A stretch of 64,000 nt of DNA from Dysosmobacter sp. Marseille-Q4140. GTDB taxonomy: Bacteria > Bacillota > Clostridia > Oscillospirales > Oscillospiraceae. The translations under genes were made by a program, and so were the position numbers. Of the stretch, positions 7,384 through 16,718 are shown in pieces. Every line of letters begins with the position of its first letter. The first letter of the stretch is position 1. Location of the stretch: NCBI GenBank assembly GCA_018228705.1, contig CP073694.1, positions 2,294,001 to 2,358,000 of the forward strand, written 5' to 3'. A model generated the notes under the pieces. It did not search any database. It was not told the DNA's origin and worked only from the letters and a program-made list of their open reading frames with translations.

Positions 7384-8469
7384 ATGAAAAAAGCACTTTC
7401 TCTCCTGCTGGCCGGCGTGATGTGCATTGGCCTGTTGGCCGGCTGCGGCGGTCAGAACACGGAGGACACCCAGGGCTCCGGCAGCACGCCGGACACCAGC
7501 AGCACCCAGGAGAGCGGGAACAAGACTATCGATACCCTGCGCATCGCCTTTGTCCCCTCTCGGGAGCCGGAGGAGATCATCACCGCCACCGAACCCCTGA
7601 AGCAGATGCTCACCGATGAGCTGGCTAAGCTGGGCTACGACGTGGGCGAGGTGGACATCACCGTGGGTACCAGCTACGAGGCGGTTGGCGAGGCCCTGGC
7701 CGCCGGCACTGCCGATGTGGGCCTGATCCCCGGCGGCACCTACGTGCTCTACGACGACGGCTGTGATGTGCTGCTCACCGCCACCCGGGATGGCCTGTCC
7801 ATCGATTCCGACAACGCCAAGGATTGGAACGATAACGCCCCCACCGAGCCCACCACTGAGCAGGTCACCAGCTACCGGGCCCTGATGATCGCCGGCCCCT
7901 CTGAGAAGGGCAAGGAGCTGGCCGCCAAGGTCAACGCCGGTGAGGAACTTACTTGGGAAGATGTGAGCAGCGCCAACTGGAGCGTGGCAAACTCTTCCTC
8001 CCCCGCCGGGTACATCTACCCCTCCCTGTGGCTCCAGGAGAACTTTGGGAAGAACATCACCGACCTGCCCCACGCAGTGCAGTCTGACTCCTATGGCAGC
8101 GCCTTCGCTCGTCTGGCATCCGGCCAGGTGGACATCGTCTGCACCTACGCCGACGCCCGCCGGGACTATGAGGACGAGTGGACCGGCGAGTACGGCATGA
8201 CCAACAGCATCTGGGACGACACCGCTGTGGTGGGCGTCACTCCCGCCATCTACAACGACACCATCAGCGTCAGCAAGACCTCTCCCATCATGGATGACGA
8301 TTTCAAGCAGGCACTGGGCCAGGCTTTCATCAATATCGGCAACACCGAGGAGGGCAAGGAGGTCATTGCCATCTACAGCCACAACGGCTATCAGTGGGCG
8401 AAGTCCTCTGACTATGACTCTGAGCGGGCCGCTCAGGAGATGATCCAGTCTCTGAACAGCGCGGGTTAA
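7384..8469 (+). CDS. phnD: PhnD-like substrate-binding lipoprotein
   Basis: The 361-aa protein has a lipoprotein signal (LLAGC, Cys21) and a Gly/Ser/Thr-rich linker. The PhnD-type two-lobe domain begins at TIDTLRIAFVPSREPEEI and includes the ADVGLIPGGTYVLY and GSAFARLASGQVDIVCTYADARRDY segments. It binds a phosphonate-, phosphite- or phosphate-ester-like ligand outside the membrane and passes it to the permeases downstream. The LacI regulator and downstream phosphatases argue for a phosphorylated organic ligand rather than inorganic phosphite. GAGGAGG precedes the start. Confidence 0.85.
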   Translation: MKKALSLLLAGVMCIGLLAGCGGQNTEDTQGSGSTPDTSSTQESGNKTIDTLRIAFVPSREPEEIITATEPLKQMLTDELAKLGYDVGEVDITVGTSYEAVGEALAAGTADVGLIPGGTYVLYDDGCDVLLTATRDGLSIDSDNAKDWNDNAPTEPTTEQVTSYRALMIAGPSEKGKELAAKVNAGEELTWEDVSSANWSVANSSSPAGYIYPSLWLQENFGKNITDLPHAVQSDSYGSAFARLASGQVDIVCTYADARRDYEDEWTGEYGMTNSIWDDTAVVGVTPAIYNDTISVSKTSPIMDDDFKQALGQAFINIGNTEEGKEVIAIYSHNGYQWAKSSDYDSERAAQEMIQSLNSAG

Positions 8470-8494
8470 ACCCAATCAAACATGGACGACAAAC

Positions 8495-8529
8495 GAGGGA
8501 GGGAGGCCGCGGCTTTCCTCCCTCCTTTT
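8495..8529 (+). terminator. Intercistronic attenuator hairpin phnD-phnC
   Basis: GAGGGAGG pairs with CCTCCCTC across a GC-rich loop and is followed by CTTTT. Such hairpins after a binding-protein gene usually protect its message and reduce expression of the membrane components. Confidence 0.6.
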
Positions 8530-8547
8530 GAAATGGAGAGAGATATT

Positions 8548-9300
8548 ATGATTGAGTTCAAAGAGGTAGAGAAGCGCTACCCCAATGGATATGAAGCCCT
8601 GAAACACATCAACCTGACCATTGACCAGGGGGAGTTCGTGGCCATCATCGGCCTGTCCGGCGCGGGCAAGTCCACTCTGATCCGCACCATCAACCGGATG
8701 CACGACATCACCCAGGGACAGCTGACGGTGGACGGCACCGACGTGATGACCCTCCACGGGAAGAGCCTGCGAAGGTTCCGGCGGAAAATCGGCATGATTT
8801 TCCAGTCCTTCAATCTGATTACCCGCACCACGGTCATCAAAAATGTACTCACCGCCTTTGTCCCTGACCTGCCTGGGTGGCGGGCGACCTTCGGCATCTT
8901 CACAAAGGAAGAGAAGATGAAAGCCCTGGAGGCTTTGGATCAGATGGGCATTCTGGACAAGGCCTTTGTCCGGGCGGACCAGCTCTCCGGCGGACAGCAG
9001 CAGCGGGTGGCCCTGGCCCGGACTCTGGCTCAGAATCCCCAGATCATCCTGGCGGACGAGCCGGTGGCCTCTCTGGACCCGGTGACGGCCAAGCAGGTGA
9101 TGGACGACTTCCAGCGCATCAACCGGGAGATGCACATTACCGTCCTCATCAACATCCACCATGTGGAGCTGGCCCTCCAATACGCCACCCGGGTGGTGGG
9201 AATCCGGGCCGGTGAGATCGTCTACGACGGCCCGGCAGACCAGGTGGACCAGGCGGTTCTGGATGCCATCTACCAGGGGAAGCAGGAGGAGCCGGCATGA
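8548..9300 (+). CDS. phnC: PhnC-like ABC transporter ATPase
   Basis: The 250-aa ATPase has Walker A GLSGAGKST, signature LSGGQQQRVALAR and Walker B ILADEPVASLDP, plus the PhnC-typical RRKIGMIFQSFNL Q-loop region. The start at 8548 is preceded by GGAGAG at 8-bp spacing. The stop overlaps the first permease start (ATGA), so the two are translationally coupled. Confidence 0.9.
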   Translation: MIEFKEVEKRYPNGYEALKHINLTIDQGEFVAIIGLSGAGKSTLIRTINRMHDITQGQLTVDGTDVMTLHGKSLRRFRRKIGMIFQSFNLITRTTVIKNVLTAFVPDLPGWRATFGIFTKEEKMKALEALDQMGILDKAFVRADQLSGGQQQRVALARTLAQNPQIILADEPVASLDPVTAKQVMDDFQRINREMHITVLINIHHVELALQYATRVVGIRAGEIVYDGPADQVDQAVLDAIYQGKQEEPA

Positions 9301-10118
9301 ACATGTATGACAAGATCTTCCCACCCAGGGTGCTGACCCTCCCCAATGGGAAGCAGGTGCGCAAGCCCCATTCCCGAGCGCCCCTGGCGGCGGTGATTCT
9401 GCTGGCCTTGACGATCCTCTCTGTGGAGGTTACCGGCTTTGACATGGGGGTTTTGGTCAGCCGGATCAAAGAGTTTTTTGTGATTCTGGGGGAGATGATC
9501 CCGCCGGAGTGGGACTATATGCCCCAGATCTGGCAGCCCTTGTTTGACACCATCAAAATGTCCCTGCTGGGCTCCTTCATTGGCTCGATTCTGGTGGTGC
9601 CCTTTGCCATGCTGGCCTCCACCAATATCATCCACAGCCGGGTCATCGTGGCGGCTATGCGGCTGCTGCTGAGCATCATCCGCACCCTGCCCACCCTGGT
9701 CTCCGCCCTAATCGCCACCTACATCTTCGGCCTGGGCACTCTGGCAGGCACCACAGCCATTGCCATCTTTACCTTCGCCTACATCGGCAAGATCCTCTAT
9801 GAGGAGATCGAGACCGTGGACATGGGTCCCTTCGAGGCCATGGAGGCTATGGGGGCTACCAAGGTGCGCTCCTTCATCAGCGCCGTTGTTCCCCAGGTGC
9901 TGCCCTCCTATCTCTCCAACTGCCTGTTCTGCTTTGAGGGCAACGTGCGCTACGCCTCCATTCTGGGCTATGTGGGCGCCGGAGGCCTTGGCCTGATCCT
10001 GAATGAGAAGATCGGCTGGCGGGAGTATGCCAGCGTGGGTATGATCCTGCTGGCCCTGTTTGTCACCGTGTTCATCATTGAGACGATCAGCCGCGCCGCC
10101 CGGAAGCGGCTGGTATAA
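9297..10118 (+). CDS. phnE: PhnE-like permease 1
   Basis: The 273-aa inner-membrane permease has a cytoplasmic N-terminus with a short soluble loop, at least five hydrophobic segments, and the EAA-type coupling motif around GPFEAMEAMGATKVRSFISAVVPQ. It forms half of the translocation pore with the gene 12 bases downstream. Confidence 0.87.
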   Translation: MNMYDKIFPPRVLTLPNGKQVRKPHSRAPLAAVILLALTILSVEVTGFDMGVLVSRIKEFFVILGEMIPPEWDYMPQIWQPLFDTIKMSLLGSFIGSILVVPFAMLASTNIIHSRVIVAAMRLLLSIIRTLPTLVSALIATYIFGLGTLAGTTAIAIFTFAYIGKILYEEIETVDMGPFEAMEAMGATKVRSFISAVVPQVLPSYLSNCLFCFEGNVRYASILGYVGAGGLGLILNEKIGWREYASVGMILLALFVTVFIIETISRAARKRLV

Positions 10119-10130
10119 GGAGGGGCTGCT

Positions 10131-10940
10131 ATGAACAATCGAATTGAAGCGGCCTATGAGCAGCGGCCCCGCCGCTGGGTGTTTGAGCTGGCCGTGGCGC
10201 TGGTGGTAGCTGCCCTGTTGATTTGGAGCGGTACTGCGGTGGAGACGGCGGGTACCACCCAGAGCGGTGCCACGATTGCCTGGAACATCCTGGCCGGTAT
10301 CTTCCACCCGGATACAGGTCTGCTGTTCAATTTCACCACCCAGGGTGTGCCCTATTTGCTGCTGGAGACCATCTGCATTGCCTTCCTGGGTACCATCGTG
10401 GGGGCGATCATCTCCATCCCTCTGGCCTTCCTCTCCGCCTCCAATTTGACGCCCAAGCCGGTGGCTTTCCTTGGGCGGATCATCATTATGGCGATCCGCA
10501 CAGTCCCCGCCTTTGTCTATGGGCTCATGTTTATCCGGGTCACCGGCCCCGGCGCCTTTGCGGGCCTTTTGACCATGTCCCTGTGTTCGGTTGGCATGGT
10601 GAGCAAAATGTATATCGAGGCCATCGAGGATCTGGATGTGCGGGTGCTGGAGTCCCTGGACGCGGCGGGCTGCACCACCTGGCAGAAGATCCGCTACGGC
10701 ATCCTGCCCCAGCTGATGCCCAATTTCGCCTCCACCGCCATTTACCGCTTTGACATCAACCTGCGGGACGCCACCGTGCTGGGCCTGGTGGGAGCCGGCG
10801 GCATCGGCGCGCCGCTGATCTTCGCCATGAACGCCTACCGCTGGGAGGAGGCCGGCGCCATCCTGGCGGGCCTCATCGTGCTGGTGCTGATTGTGGAGTG
10901 GATCTCCACCAAAATCCGGGTCAAGCTGGCCAGGGGGTAA
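10131..10940 (+). CDS. phnE: PhnE-like permease 2
   Basis: The 269-aa permease is paralogous to the preceding gene, with coupling motif LDVRVLESLDAAGCTTWQKIR followed by GILPQLMPNF and a conserved ATVLGLVGAGGIG segment shared by both copies. AAGGAGG is at 10118-10124. Tandem PhnE genes are common in PhnCDE1E2 importers. Confidence 0.87.
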   Translation: MNNRIEAAYEQRPRRWVFELAVALVVAALLIWSGTAVETAGTTQSGATIAWNILAGIFHPDTGLLFNFTTQGVPYLLLETICIAFLGTIVGAIISIPLAFLSASNLTPKPVAFLGRIIIMAIRTVPAFVYGLMFIRVTGPGAFAGLLTMSLCSVGMVSKMYIEAIEDLDVRVLESLDAAGCTTWQKIRYGILPQLMPNFASTAIYRFDINLRDATVLGLVGAGGIGAPLIFAMNAYRWEEAGAILAGLIVLVLIVEWISTKIRVKLARG

Positions 10941-10942
10941 TC

Positions 10943-12463
10943 ATGGAAAAGACGTTTCAAATCTATTATACTTCAGACACCCACGGCCATATCTTCCCGG
11001 TGAACTATGCCTCGAACTGCCCGGAGGACTCCGGACTGCTGAATCTGGCCGCCCAGGTGGAAAAGGACGGGAACACCCTGGTGCTGGACGGCGGGGATTC
11101 CCTGCAGGGGACGCCCCTGACCCAATATTACTTGGAACACCGGGGCCAGTGGCCCATTCATCCGGTGGCCGCGGCCTTCAACGCCATGGGGCTGGACTAC
11201 TTCACCCTGGGCAACCACGACTTCAACTTCGGCTATGGAGCCCTCCGGGATTATCTGAATGCCATGGACGGAGTTTGCCTGTGTACGAATGTAGAGGACT
11301 TGGGGGGAGAGCTGCGCATCCGTCCCTGGGCGGTGCACACCCTGGCCAACGGCCTGCGGGTAGGGATCACCGGCGTGGTCACCGACTTCGTAAACGTGTG
11401 GGAGCAGCCACAGAACTTGGAGCGGATTCGGGTTACCGACGCCTTTCAGGCCGCCCGGGCGACTTGCGCCGCCCTCCGGGAACAGTGCGATGTCTGCGTG
11501 TGCATCTACCATGGCGGCTTTGAGGAGGAGCTGGAGACAGGGCGGGCGCTCTCGGACAGCGGTGAGAATCTGGCCTGTAAAATTGCCCGGGAGCTGGACT
11601 TCGACCTGCTCCTCACCGGCCACCAGCACATGGCGGTGGAGGGAGTGAATCTGTCCGGCACCTACGCCGTTCAGCCCCCCGCCAATGCGGGGCAGTTTCT
11701 CCATATTTCCGGCAAGTGGAAGGGAACACGCAGTTCCTTTCGATCCAGATTGACGGCGGTGGGCGCAGGCCACCCAGCAGAGCCTTATCAGAGTCTGCTT
11801 CCACTGGAGAATGCCGTACAGGACTGGCTGGACCAGCCTATCGGGGAGTTGGATCGCACCATCCCGCCGGAGGGGAAATTGGAAGCGGCTCTCTACGGCA
11901 GCCAGGTGGCTGCCCTGTTCAATCAGGTGCAGCTGACAGAGACCGGGGCGGACTTCTCCTGCACCAGCCTGGGCAACGACCCGGTTGGCCTGGCCTCTCC
12001 GGTGACTATGCGGGGGGTGACAGCGGCCTACCTTTTTGCAAACACCCTGGTGGTGCTGGAGGTAACGGAGGAGGTGCTGAGACAGACTCTGGAGCGGTGC
12101 GCCGCCTACTTCACCCTGGTTGATGGCCAGCCCCAGATTTCGGAGGAGTTCCTGCTGCCCAAAGTGGAGCACTACAACTACGACTTCTATGCCGGGCTCT
12201 CCTACACCTTCGATCTGCGCCGGCCCGTGGGCAGCCGGGTGATCCGCCTGGCAAAACTGGACGGCTCCCCGCTGGGAGGAGGGACCTTCCGCCTGTGCAC
12301 CAGCAACTACCGGGCCACGGGCACGGGTGGATACGAGATCTTGAGGGAGTGTCCCGTCCTGTGGCGCGGGGGCACAGAAATGCCGGATCTCACCGCCCGC
12401 TACATCCAGACCCACAGCCCGATGCCTCAGTTGCATAACGTGGAGATGCGGGTGATCTGGTGA
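10943..12463 (+). CDS. 5'-nucleotidase/2',3'-cyclic phosphodiesterase-type metallophosphatase
   Basis: The 506-aa calcineurin-like phosphoesterase has the UshA/YfkN layout. Metal ligands are visible in DTHGHIF, GGDSLQG, GNHDFNFG, YHGGFEEEL and TGHQHMAVEG, and a C-terminal substrate domain follows. Unlike secreted UshA it has no signal peptide, so it should act in the cytoplasm on the imported compound. The start at 10943 follows CAGGGGG, 2 bases after the permease stop. The exact substrate (nucleotide, cyclic phosphate or sugar phosphate) cannot be read from sequence. Confidence 0.82.
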   Translation: MEKTFQIYYTSDTHGHIFPVNYASNCPEDSGLLNLAAQVEKDGNTLVLDGGDSLQGTPLTQYYLEHRGQWPIHPVAAAFNAMGLDYFTLGNHDFNFGYGALRDYLNAMDGVCLCTNVEDLGGELRIRPWAVHTLANGLRVGITGVVTDFVNVWEQPQNLERIRVTDAFQAARATCAALREQCDVCVCIYHGGFEEELETGRALSDSGENLACKIARELDFDLLLTGHQHMAVEGVNLSGTYAVQPPANAGQFLHISGKWKGTRSSFRSRLTAVGAGHPAEPYQSLLPLENAVQDWLDQPIGELDRTIPPEGKLEAALYGSQVAALFNQVQLTETGADFSCTSLGNDPVGLASPVTMRGVTAAYLFANTLVVLEVTEEVLRQTLERCAAYFTLVDGQPQISEEFLLPKVEHYNYDFYAGLSYTFDLRRPVGSRVIRLAKLDGSPLGGGTFRLCTSNYRATGTGGYEILRECPVLWRGGTEMPDLTARYIQTHSPMPQLHNVEMRVIW

Positions 12464-12527
12464 AGCGTTCTTGACAAGCCACAAGGAATGTGGTTTTATA
12501 AATCAGACAGAGGAAAGAAGGTGGAGG

Positions 12528-13298
12528 ATGGACAGATTCAATGTTGCTGTGGATGTTGTTCAAAATGCCGGAGATCTTCTGCGGCAGTGCCGTCTGGAAG
12601 AGTCAGAGATCTGCCAGAAGACGGGGCACCAAGATCTGGTTACTCATTGGGACCGGAAAATCGAGCAGTTATTGCGAAATGAAATACTGACAGCCTTCCC
12701 CCAGGACTCCATCGTGGGTGAGGAGTATCCGCCGGAGGCGCATCGCACCGGGTCGATGACTTGGTATATTGATCCCATCGACGGGACCACGAATTTCATC
12801 AATCAGCATCAGAACTACGCCATCTCCGTGGGGTGCTGGGAGGGAAGTACCCCGCTGTTCGGCCTGGTGCTGGATGTGGAACGTGAGACGCTCTACTGGG
12901 CAAAGCGCGGAGGAGGCGCATGGCAGGATCAGACGCAGATCCATACCTCCGGCCGGCGGGAGCTTTCGGAACTGCTGCTGACAACGCCAGGCCTGCAATA
13001 TACCTTTCTGGAGCCTCATCCGTACCAAGAGCGGATGATTCGGCTCTCCCGGAAGGTTCGGGGCGTCCGATGCCTGGGTTCCGTGGCCTTGGAATTGTGT
13101 GAGGTGGCCGCAGGTCGGGCGGATCTGTTTGTCACCATGCGCTCATCCCCCTGGGATCACAATGCCGCGCGGATCATTCTTGAGGAGGCCGGCGGCGCGA
13201 TCTTCACGGTGGACGGGGATGAACTGCCTTTGAATCAGAAGAGCACAGTGCTTGCTTTCAATGCCATGGAACTGAAAGATTGCATCCTCTGTGTATGA
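12528..13298 (+). CDS. Inositol monophosphatase-family phosphatase
   Basis: The 256-aa Mg-dependent phosphatase of the IMPase/FBPase superfamily has GEEYPPE, DPIDGTTNFI and WDHNAARIILEEAGG, which carry the three metal-binding sites. The start at 12528 has GTGGAGG immediately upstream. Family members act on inositol phosphates, sugar phosphates or PAP; the substrate here is unknown. It ends the importer operon, suggesting that phosphate is removed after uptake. The operon's terminator has been separated from it by the IS1182 insertion. Confidence 0.87.
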   Translation: MDRFNVAVDVVQNAGDLLRQCRLEESEICQKTGHQDLVTHWDRKIEQLLRNEILTAFPQDSIVGEEYPPEAHRTGSMTWYIDPIDGTTNFINQHQNYAISVGCWEGSTPLFGLVLDVERETLYWAKRGGGAWQDQTQIHTSGRRELSELLLTTPGLQYTFLEPHPYQERMIRLSRKVRGVRCLGSVALELCEVAAGRADLFVTMRSSPWDHNAARIILEEAGGAIFTVDGDELPLNQKSTVLAFNAMELKDCILCV

Positions 13299-13383
13299 GA
13301 ACAGCCCGTTGTAAGAGATTTGAGGGACACTTTTGGAACATAGCGATAGGTAGGCACTCTCATTGTTTACAGCCCCGCAAATC

Positions 13384-14895
13384 TTCGACCTGTTGACAAA
13401 GTAGATCCCCCAGAGCAACGGAAGCAGGCAGTGATAGCAAAAAAGACGCCTCACGGCGTCACACGGTCCATTTGATCATCCGCTTCAGGTTCAATGCGGT
13501 CGCTGACAAGAGGCAGTGGTCTTCCGCTGCCTCTCGTCCTCGCCGCAGGAGCCGCCCCAACCTGTGCCCCCACTTCTGTGCTGCAAAAGTCCCCTCGCTC
13601 CAGATCTGCCGCTTGCGCAAGGCCCTCTGGTACGTCGGGCTGTCCAACTCCCTCAGATCCTCCCGGATCTCTCTCCAGAAGTAGCTGCGTTCCAGGCGTT
13701 TGGCCCGTCCCTTTCCCACGCATTGCTCTTTCAAGGGACAGGCGGCGCAGTCGCTCCTGTCCGCGAAATACACCCAGTGCAGTCCGCCCACGCTGCGGTT
13801 GAGGTTCCGCAGCCGCAGCGCCTTTCCGCCGGGACAGGTATAGAGATCGTTCTCCTCATCGTAGAGAAAGGGAGACCCGGGAGCTCCGCCCAGGGCCGCC
13901 GCGGAGCGGGGCATGGGCCGGACATAAAAGCGGATGCCGTGGTCCCGCAGCACCCGGTGGAACAGCGGAAGATCGTAGGCCGCATCCGCCACGGCCGCCC
14001 GGACGGGGAGGATCTCCCGATGGATATGCTCGATCTGCCTCAGATATGGCACCGCGTCGTTCACTTCCCCGGAGGTCACCGCCACATCCAGGATGATGCC
14101 GTGATCGCAGTCCACCGTCTGATGAGACAGATAATGGGGCCCCTTTGGCTTTCCGGGACGGTTCAAGTGCCCCGACTCCGGATCCGTGCGGCTGGCCCAT
14201 TTCCGGTCGTACCGAAGAGGGCTTTTGACCTGCCTGCTCCGTCCCTTCTGTCTCCGTTTCCTGCCCGTCTTTCCCGCCTGGGTCCTCCGGTCCAGTTCCT
14301 CCAGCGCTTCTTCCTCATACGCGTCCAGCCGCTCCCAATACGCCCCCGGCTTCTGCACCGCCTCCACCAGGTGCTCCGAGGCCGGGGACGCGTTTGCCTT
14401 CACGTGGGTGGAGTCCGTCGCCACCAGCCGCCCGCTTGCCAGACCTTTGCTCACGCACTGCTCCACCACTTCCTCAAACAGCCGCCGGAACACCTTCCGG
14501 AAGGATGGTTTCCGTCTGCGAAGCTGCGAGATGGTGCTGTGATCCGGAACCCGATCCAGCAGATCCAGTCCCAGATACCACCGCAGGGCCACATCGGTCT
14601 GGATGCGCTGCTCGATCTGCCGCTCCGACGGGATGCCGTACAGGTATCCCACCAGCAGGTACTTTACCAGCATCACCGGGTCGATGGGTGGCCGGCCGTA
14701 CCGGCGGCTGTACAGCTTTTCCGTCTCACGATATAGGAAGGAAAGGTCCAGTGCCGCCTCCAATTTTCGAAGGAAGTGTTCCTGGGGCACCAGGTCCTCG
14801 ATGGTCACCATGTGCAGCTTCAGTTGCATCCACCCCACCTCCGATTCCATTTTACCATGGTTTTCGCCGGTGGGCTACTTTGTCAACAGATCGAA
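13384..14895 (-). mobile_element. IS1182-family insertion sequence, complete copy
   Basis: The 1,512-bp element is bounded by 21-bp inverted repeats differing at one base: 13384-13404 starts TTCGACCTGTTGAC and the complement of 14875-14895 starts TTCGATCTGTTGAC. It carries one transposase. It separates the IMPase gene from the terminator at 14949. A truncated copy with the same orientation lies 22,309 bases downstream and differs by one base in the shared 1,068 bp. Confidence 0.9.
13459..14850 (-). CDS. IS1182-family transposase
   Basis: The 463-aa DDE transposase has an N-terminal DUF772-type domain (YSRRYGRPPIDPVMLVKYL, DHSTISQLRRRK) and a catalytic core containing VATDSTHVKANAS, VADAAYD and the C-terminal Glu region RQIWSEGTFAAQKWGHRLGR. 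A zinc-ribbon-like CAACPLKEQC segment is inserted near residue 370. The frame is intact, so the element may be active. Confidence 0.93.
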   Translation of the reverse strand: MESEVGWMQLKLHMVTIEDLVPQEHFLRKLEAALDLSFLYRETEKLYSRRYGRPPIDPVMLVKYLLVGYLYGIPSERQIEQRIQTDVALRWYLGLDLLDRVPDHSTISQLRRRKPSFRKVFRRLFEEVVEQCVSKGLASGRLVATDSTHVKANASPASEHLVEAVQKPGAYWERLDAYEEEALEELDRRTQAGKTGRKRRQKGRSRQVKSPLRYDRKWASRTDPESGHLNRPGKPKGPHYLSHQTVDCDHGIILDVAVTSGEVNDAVPYLRQIEHIHREILPVRAAVADAAYDLPLFHRVLRDHGIRFYVRPMPRSAAALGGAPGSPFLYDEENDLYTCPGGKALRLRNLNRSVGGLHWVYFADRSDCAACPLKEQCVGKGRAKRLERSYFWREIREDLRELDSPTYQRALRKRQIWSEGTFAAQKWGHRLGRLLRRGREAAEDHCLLSATALNLKRMIKWTV

Positions 14896-14948
14896 ATCTT
14901 GAGGTATACTCATCAGCACACTCGCACGATGGACAGATCAATAACAGC

Positions 14949-15005
14949 AAAACCCCATTCCGTACAGCTCAGATATCTTCTGAGTGGACAGGGTGGGGTT
15001 TTTAT
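14949..15005. terminator. Bidirectional terminator right of IS1182
   Basis: AAAACCCCA..CC pairs with GG.TGGGGTTTTT, giving T runs on both strands. It serves the minus-strand binding-protein gene ending at 15039 and was probably also the original terminator of the plus-strand importer operon before the insertion. Confidence 0.75.
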
Positions 15006-15038
15006 TCGCCATGGCTGGGAGCGCTATGCAGGCCGCCT

Positions 15039-16106
15039 CTACGACAGCGCGGCAATGATCTTCTCCATGGCGGCGTAGCTGGGCATGGCGGCCACCTGGG
15101 TGATCTCCGCGGCCAGGTGGGGGACGCCGAAGTGGTCTTCGTCGGCGCCCGTCCCGGATACCTCGGTACGGAAACCGTGGTTTTCCCAGGCCAGGCGCTG
15201 GATCTCCTCGTCCATCAGGGCGTCGATGCCCGCCTCCCCCGCCTCGTCCAGGGCGATGTAGATATGGGAGGACCAGACGGTGGGTGTGGGATAGATCAGC
15301 ACGATGTCATCCTTCAGCTGTTCCCAGTCCTCCGGGTTCTCCACGGCGAACTCCAGCAGTTGGTTTTCATAGCCGGCGATCACAGGCTTGGCCCCCATGC
15401 CGGTCTTGAGGAACTGGTCGAAGAGGTCGGAGGAGGACGCCTCCATATAGCCCAACTTCTCGAAGATGGCCTGCAAGCGGGGCAACACCGCCTCCACGCT
15501 GTCCTCATCCGCCACCCCGCCGCACAGCACATTGGCCAGCAGCCCCGCGAACATATTCCCGGAGTTGGAGCGCACGGGGTCGGTAGTGTTGACAGCCACG
15601 GTGCCGTAGAGCTCCGGGAGCCCCAGGTCCGCCCAGGCGGTGCCCGCCTCGATCTCCGCCACCAGGCCGGCCATATCCATATAGTACACCCCATCCCGCT
15701 CCGTCACCAGCCCCTCTTTCTGGAACGCCTCCAGGATGGGCCGGTGGGTATAGAGGACGATGGGGGTGTTGAACACGATCTGGCTCCTGTCCGGCGCGCC
15801 GTAGAGCTGCTGGTAATACTCCAGGGCGGTCTGGCTGGAGGGAAAGAGGAAATTCCGGCCCTCGTGATCCGCCGTTACCATGTCCAGGGAACCTGCCTTG
15901 GCATAGTCCAGGGTGAGCCCGTAGTTCCGCTCCAGGATGTCCTGTACCGCCTCGTCCTCCAGCAGGCCGATCTTCTCGCCCCCCACATAGCCCCGCAGGA
16001 CAGCGGGCTCCGGCTGGGGGCCGCCTCCCAGCAACAGATAGACCGCCGCCGCCCCGATGACGGCCAGCAGGATGATCAGACCGATCCATTTTGATTTGCT
16101 TCCCAT
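15039..16106 (-). CDS. Membrane-anchored solute-binding protein
   Basis: The 355-aa protein has a single N-terminal membrane helix (WIGLIILLAVIGAAAVYLLL) without a lipobox, then an extracellular periplasmic-binding-protein-like domain (LDMVTADHEGRNFLFPSSQTALEYY, VAVNTTDPVRSNSGNMFAGLL). It belongs with the two upstream genes: its ATG lies inside the 3' end of xpaC (31-base overlap) behind a GGAGGG site. It resembles the binding half of the VWA lipoprotein at the head of the operon, so the two may recognise the same ligand or each other. Confidence 0.65.
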   Translation of the reverse strand: MGSKSKWIGLIILLAVIGAAAVYLLLGGGPQPEPAVLRGYVGGEKIGLLEDEAVQDILERNYGLTLDYAKAGSLDMVTADHEGRNFLFPSSQTALEYYQQLYGAPDRSQIVFNTPIVLYTHRPILEAFQKEGLVTERDGVYYMDMAGLVAEIEAGTAWADLGLPELYGTVAVNTTDPVRSNSGNMFAGLLANVLCGGVADEDSVEAVLPRLQAIFEKLGYMEASSSDLFDQFLKTGMGAKPVIAGYENQLLEFAVENPEDWEQLKDDIVLIYPTPTVWSSHIYIALDEAGEAGIDALMDEEIQRLAWENHGFRTEVSGTGADEDHFGVPHLAAEITQVAAMPSYAAMEKIIAALS

Positions 16107-16717
16107 TGGAATCCCTCCGTGTTCAGCAGGCCCTCCATGACCTTCATATCCGCCTCCGCGTCAAACCGCTCCGAGGCCATCAGCTGACTGAGCTGTGCCT
16201 CGAATCCAGTTTTCAGCTTGGGCAGGATGGCCCGCACCTTCCGCTGGAACTCCCGCACCTCGGAAGTCCCCAGCCCGGCCTCCTGGAACTTCACATACTG
16301 CCCCAGGATCCGGCCCACCGTGTCCAGATAGTAGGTGAGAAAGCGGTTAGCCGACGGGATCTTCTCCGGATGCTCCCGGAGATACCGGTAGAGGCGATCC
16401 CCCGTCTCCGTGAGGGCCAGGGCGTCCTCATGGGTCCGGACGTCTGTGATGCGGCCGGCGGCCGACCGGATGGCTCTCAGATCCCGCTCCGCCTCCTCCA
16501 TCAGGGCCTGCATCTCGCCGCCGTCCGGTCGCTTGGCGAAATAGAGGGTGACGGGGTCCGCCTTGGGGGTCAGCAGGAACCACACTCCCAGATAGATTCC
16601 CACCCCCAGCACGGCGCTGAAGAGGAAGTTCCATCGGAGGGCCAGGGCCAGAACCAGAAAGACCGCGATCCCCCCGCCCAGCGACAGTACCAGCTGCCGC
16701 AACTGTCCCTTCTTCAT
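16076..16717 (-). CDS. xpaC: XpaC-like membrane protein
   Basis: The 213-aa protein has two N-terminal membrane helices (residues 8-50) and a cytoplasmic helical domain (DGGEMQALMEEAERDLRAI). This is the architecture of the XpaC family, named for 5-bromo-4-chloroindolyl phosphate hydrolysis but of unclear biochemistry. XpaC is frequently encoded with TelA and VWA proteins; TelA is absent here. One base separates it from the VWA gene. Confidence 0.7.
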   Translation of the reverse strand: MKKGQLRQLVLSLGGGIAVFLVLALALRWNFLFSAVLGVGIYLGVWFLLTPKADPVTLYFAKRPDGGEMQALMEEAERDLRAIRSAAGRITDVRTHEDALALTETGDRLYRYLREHPEKIPSANRFLTYYLDTVGRILGQYVKFQEAGLGTSEVREFQRKVRAILPKLKTGFEAQLSQLMASERFDAEADMKVMEGLLNTEGFQWEANQNGSV

Positions 16718-16718
16718 C

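Noticed and set aside
12471..12527. Longer N-terminus for the IMPase gene
   Set aside because: The ATG at 12528 has GTGGAGG directly upstream and aligns with the family start; the upstream extension is unrelated.
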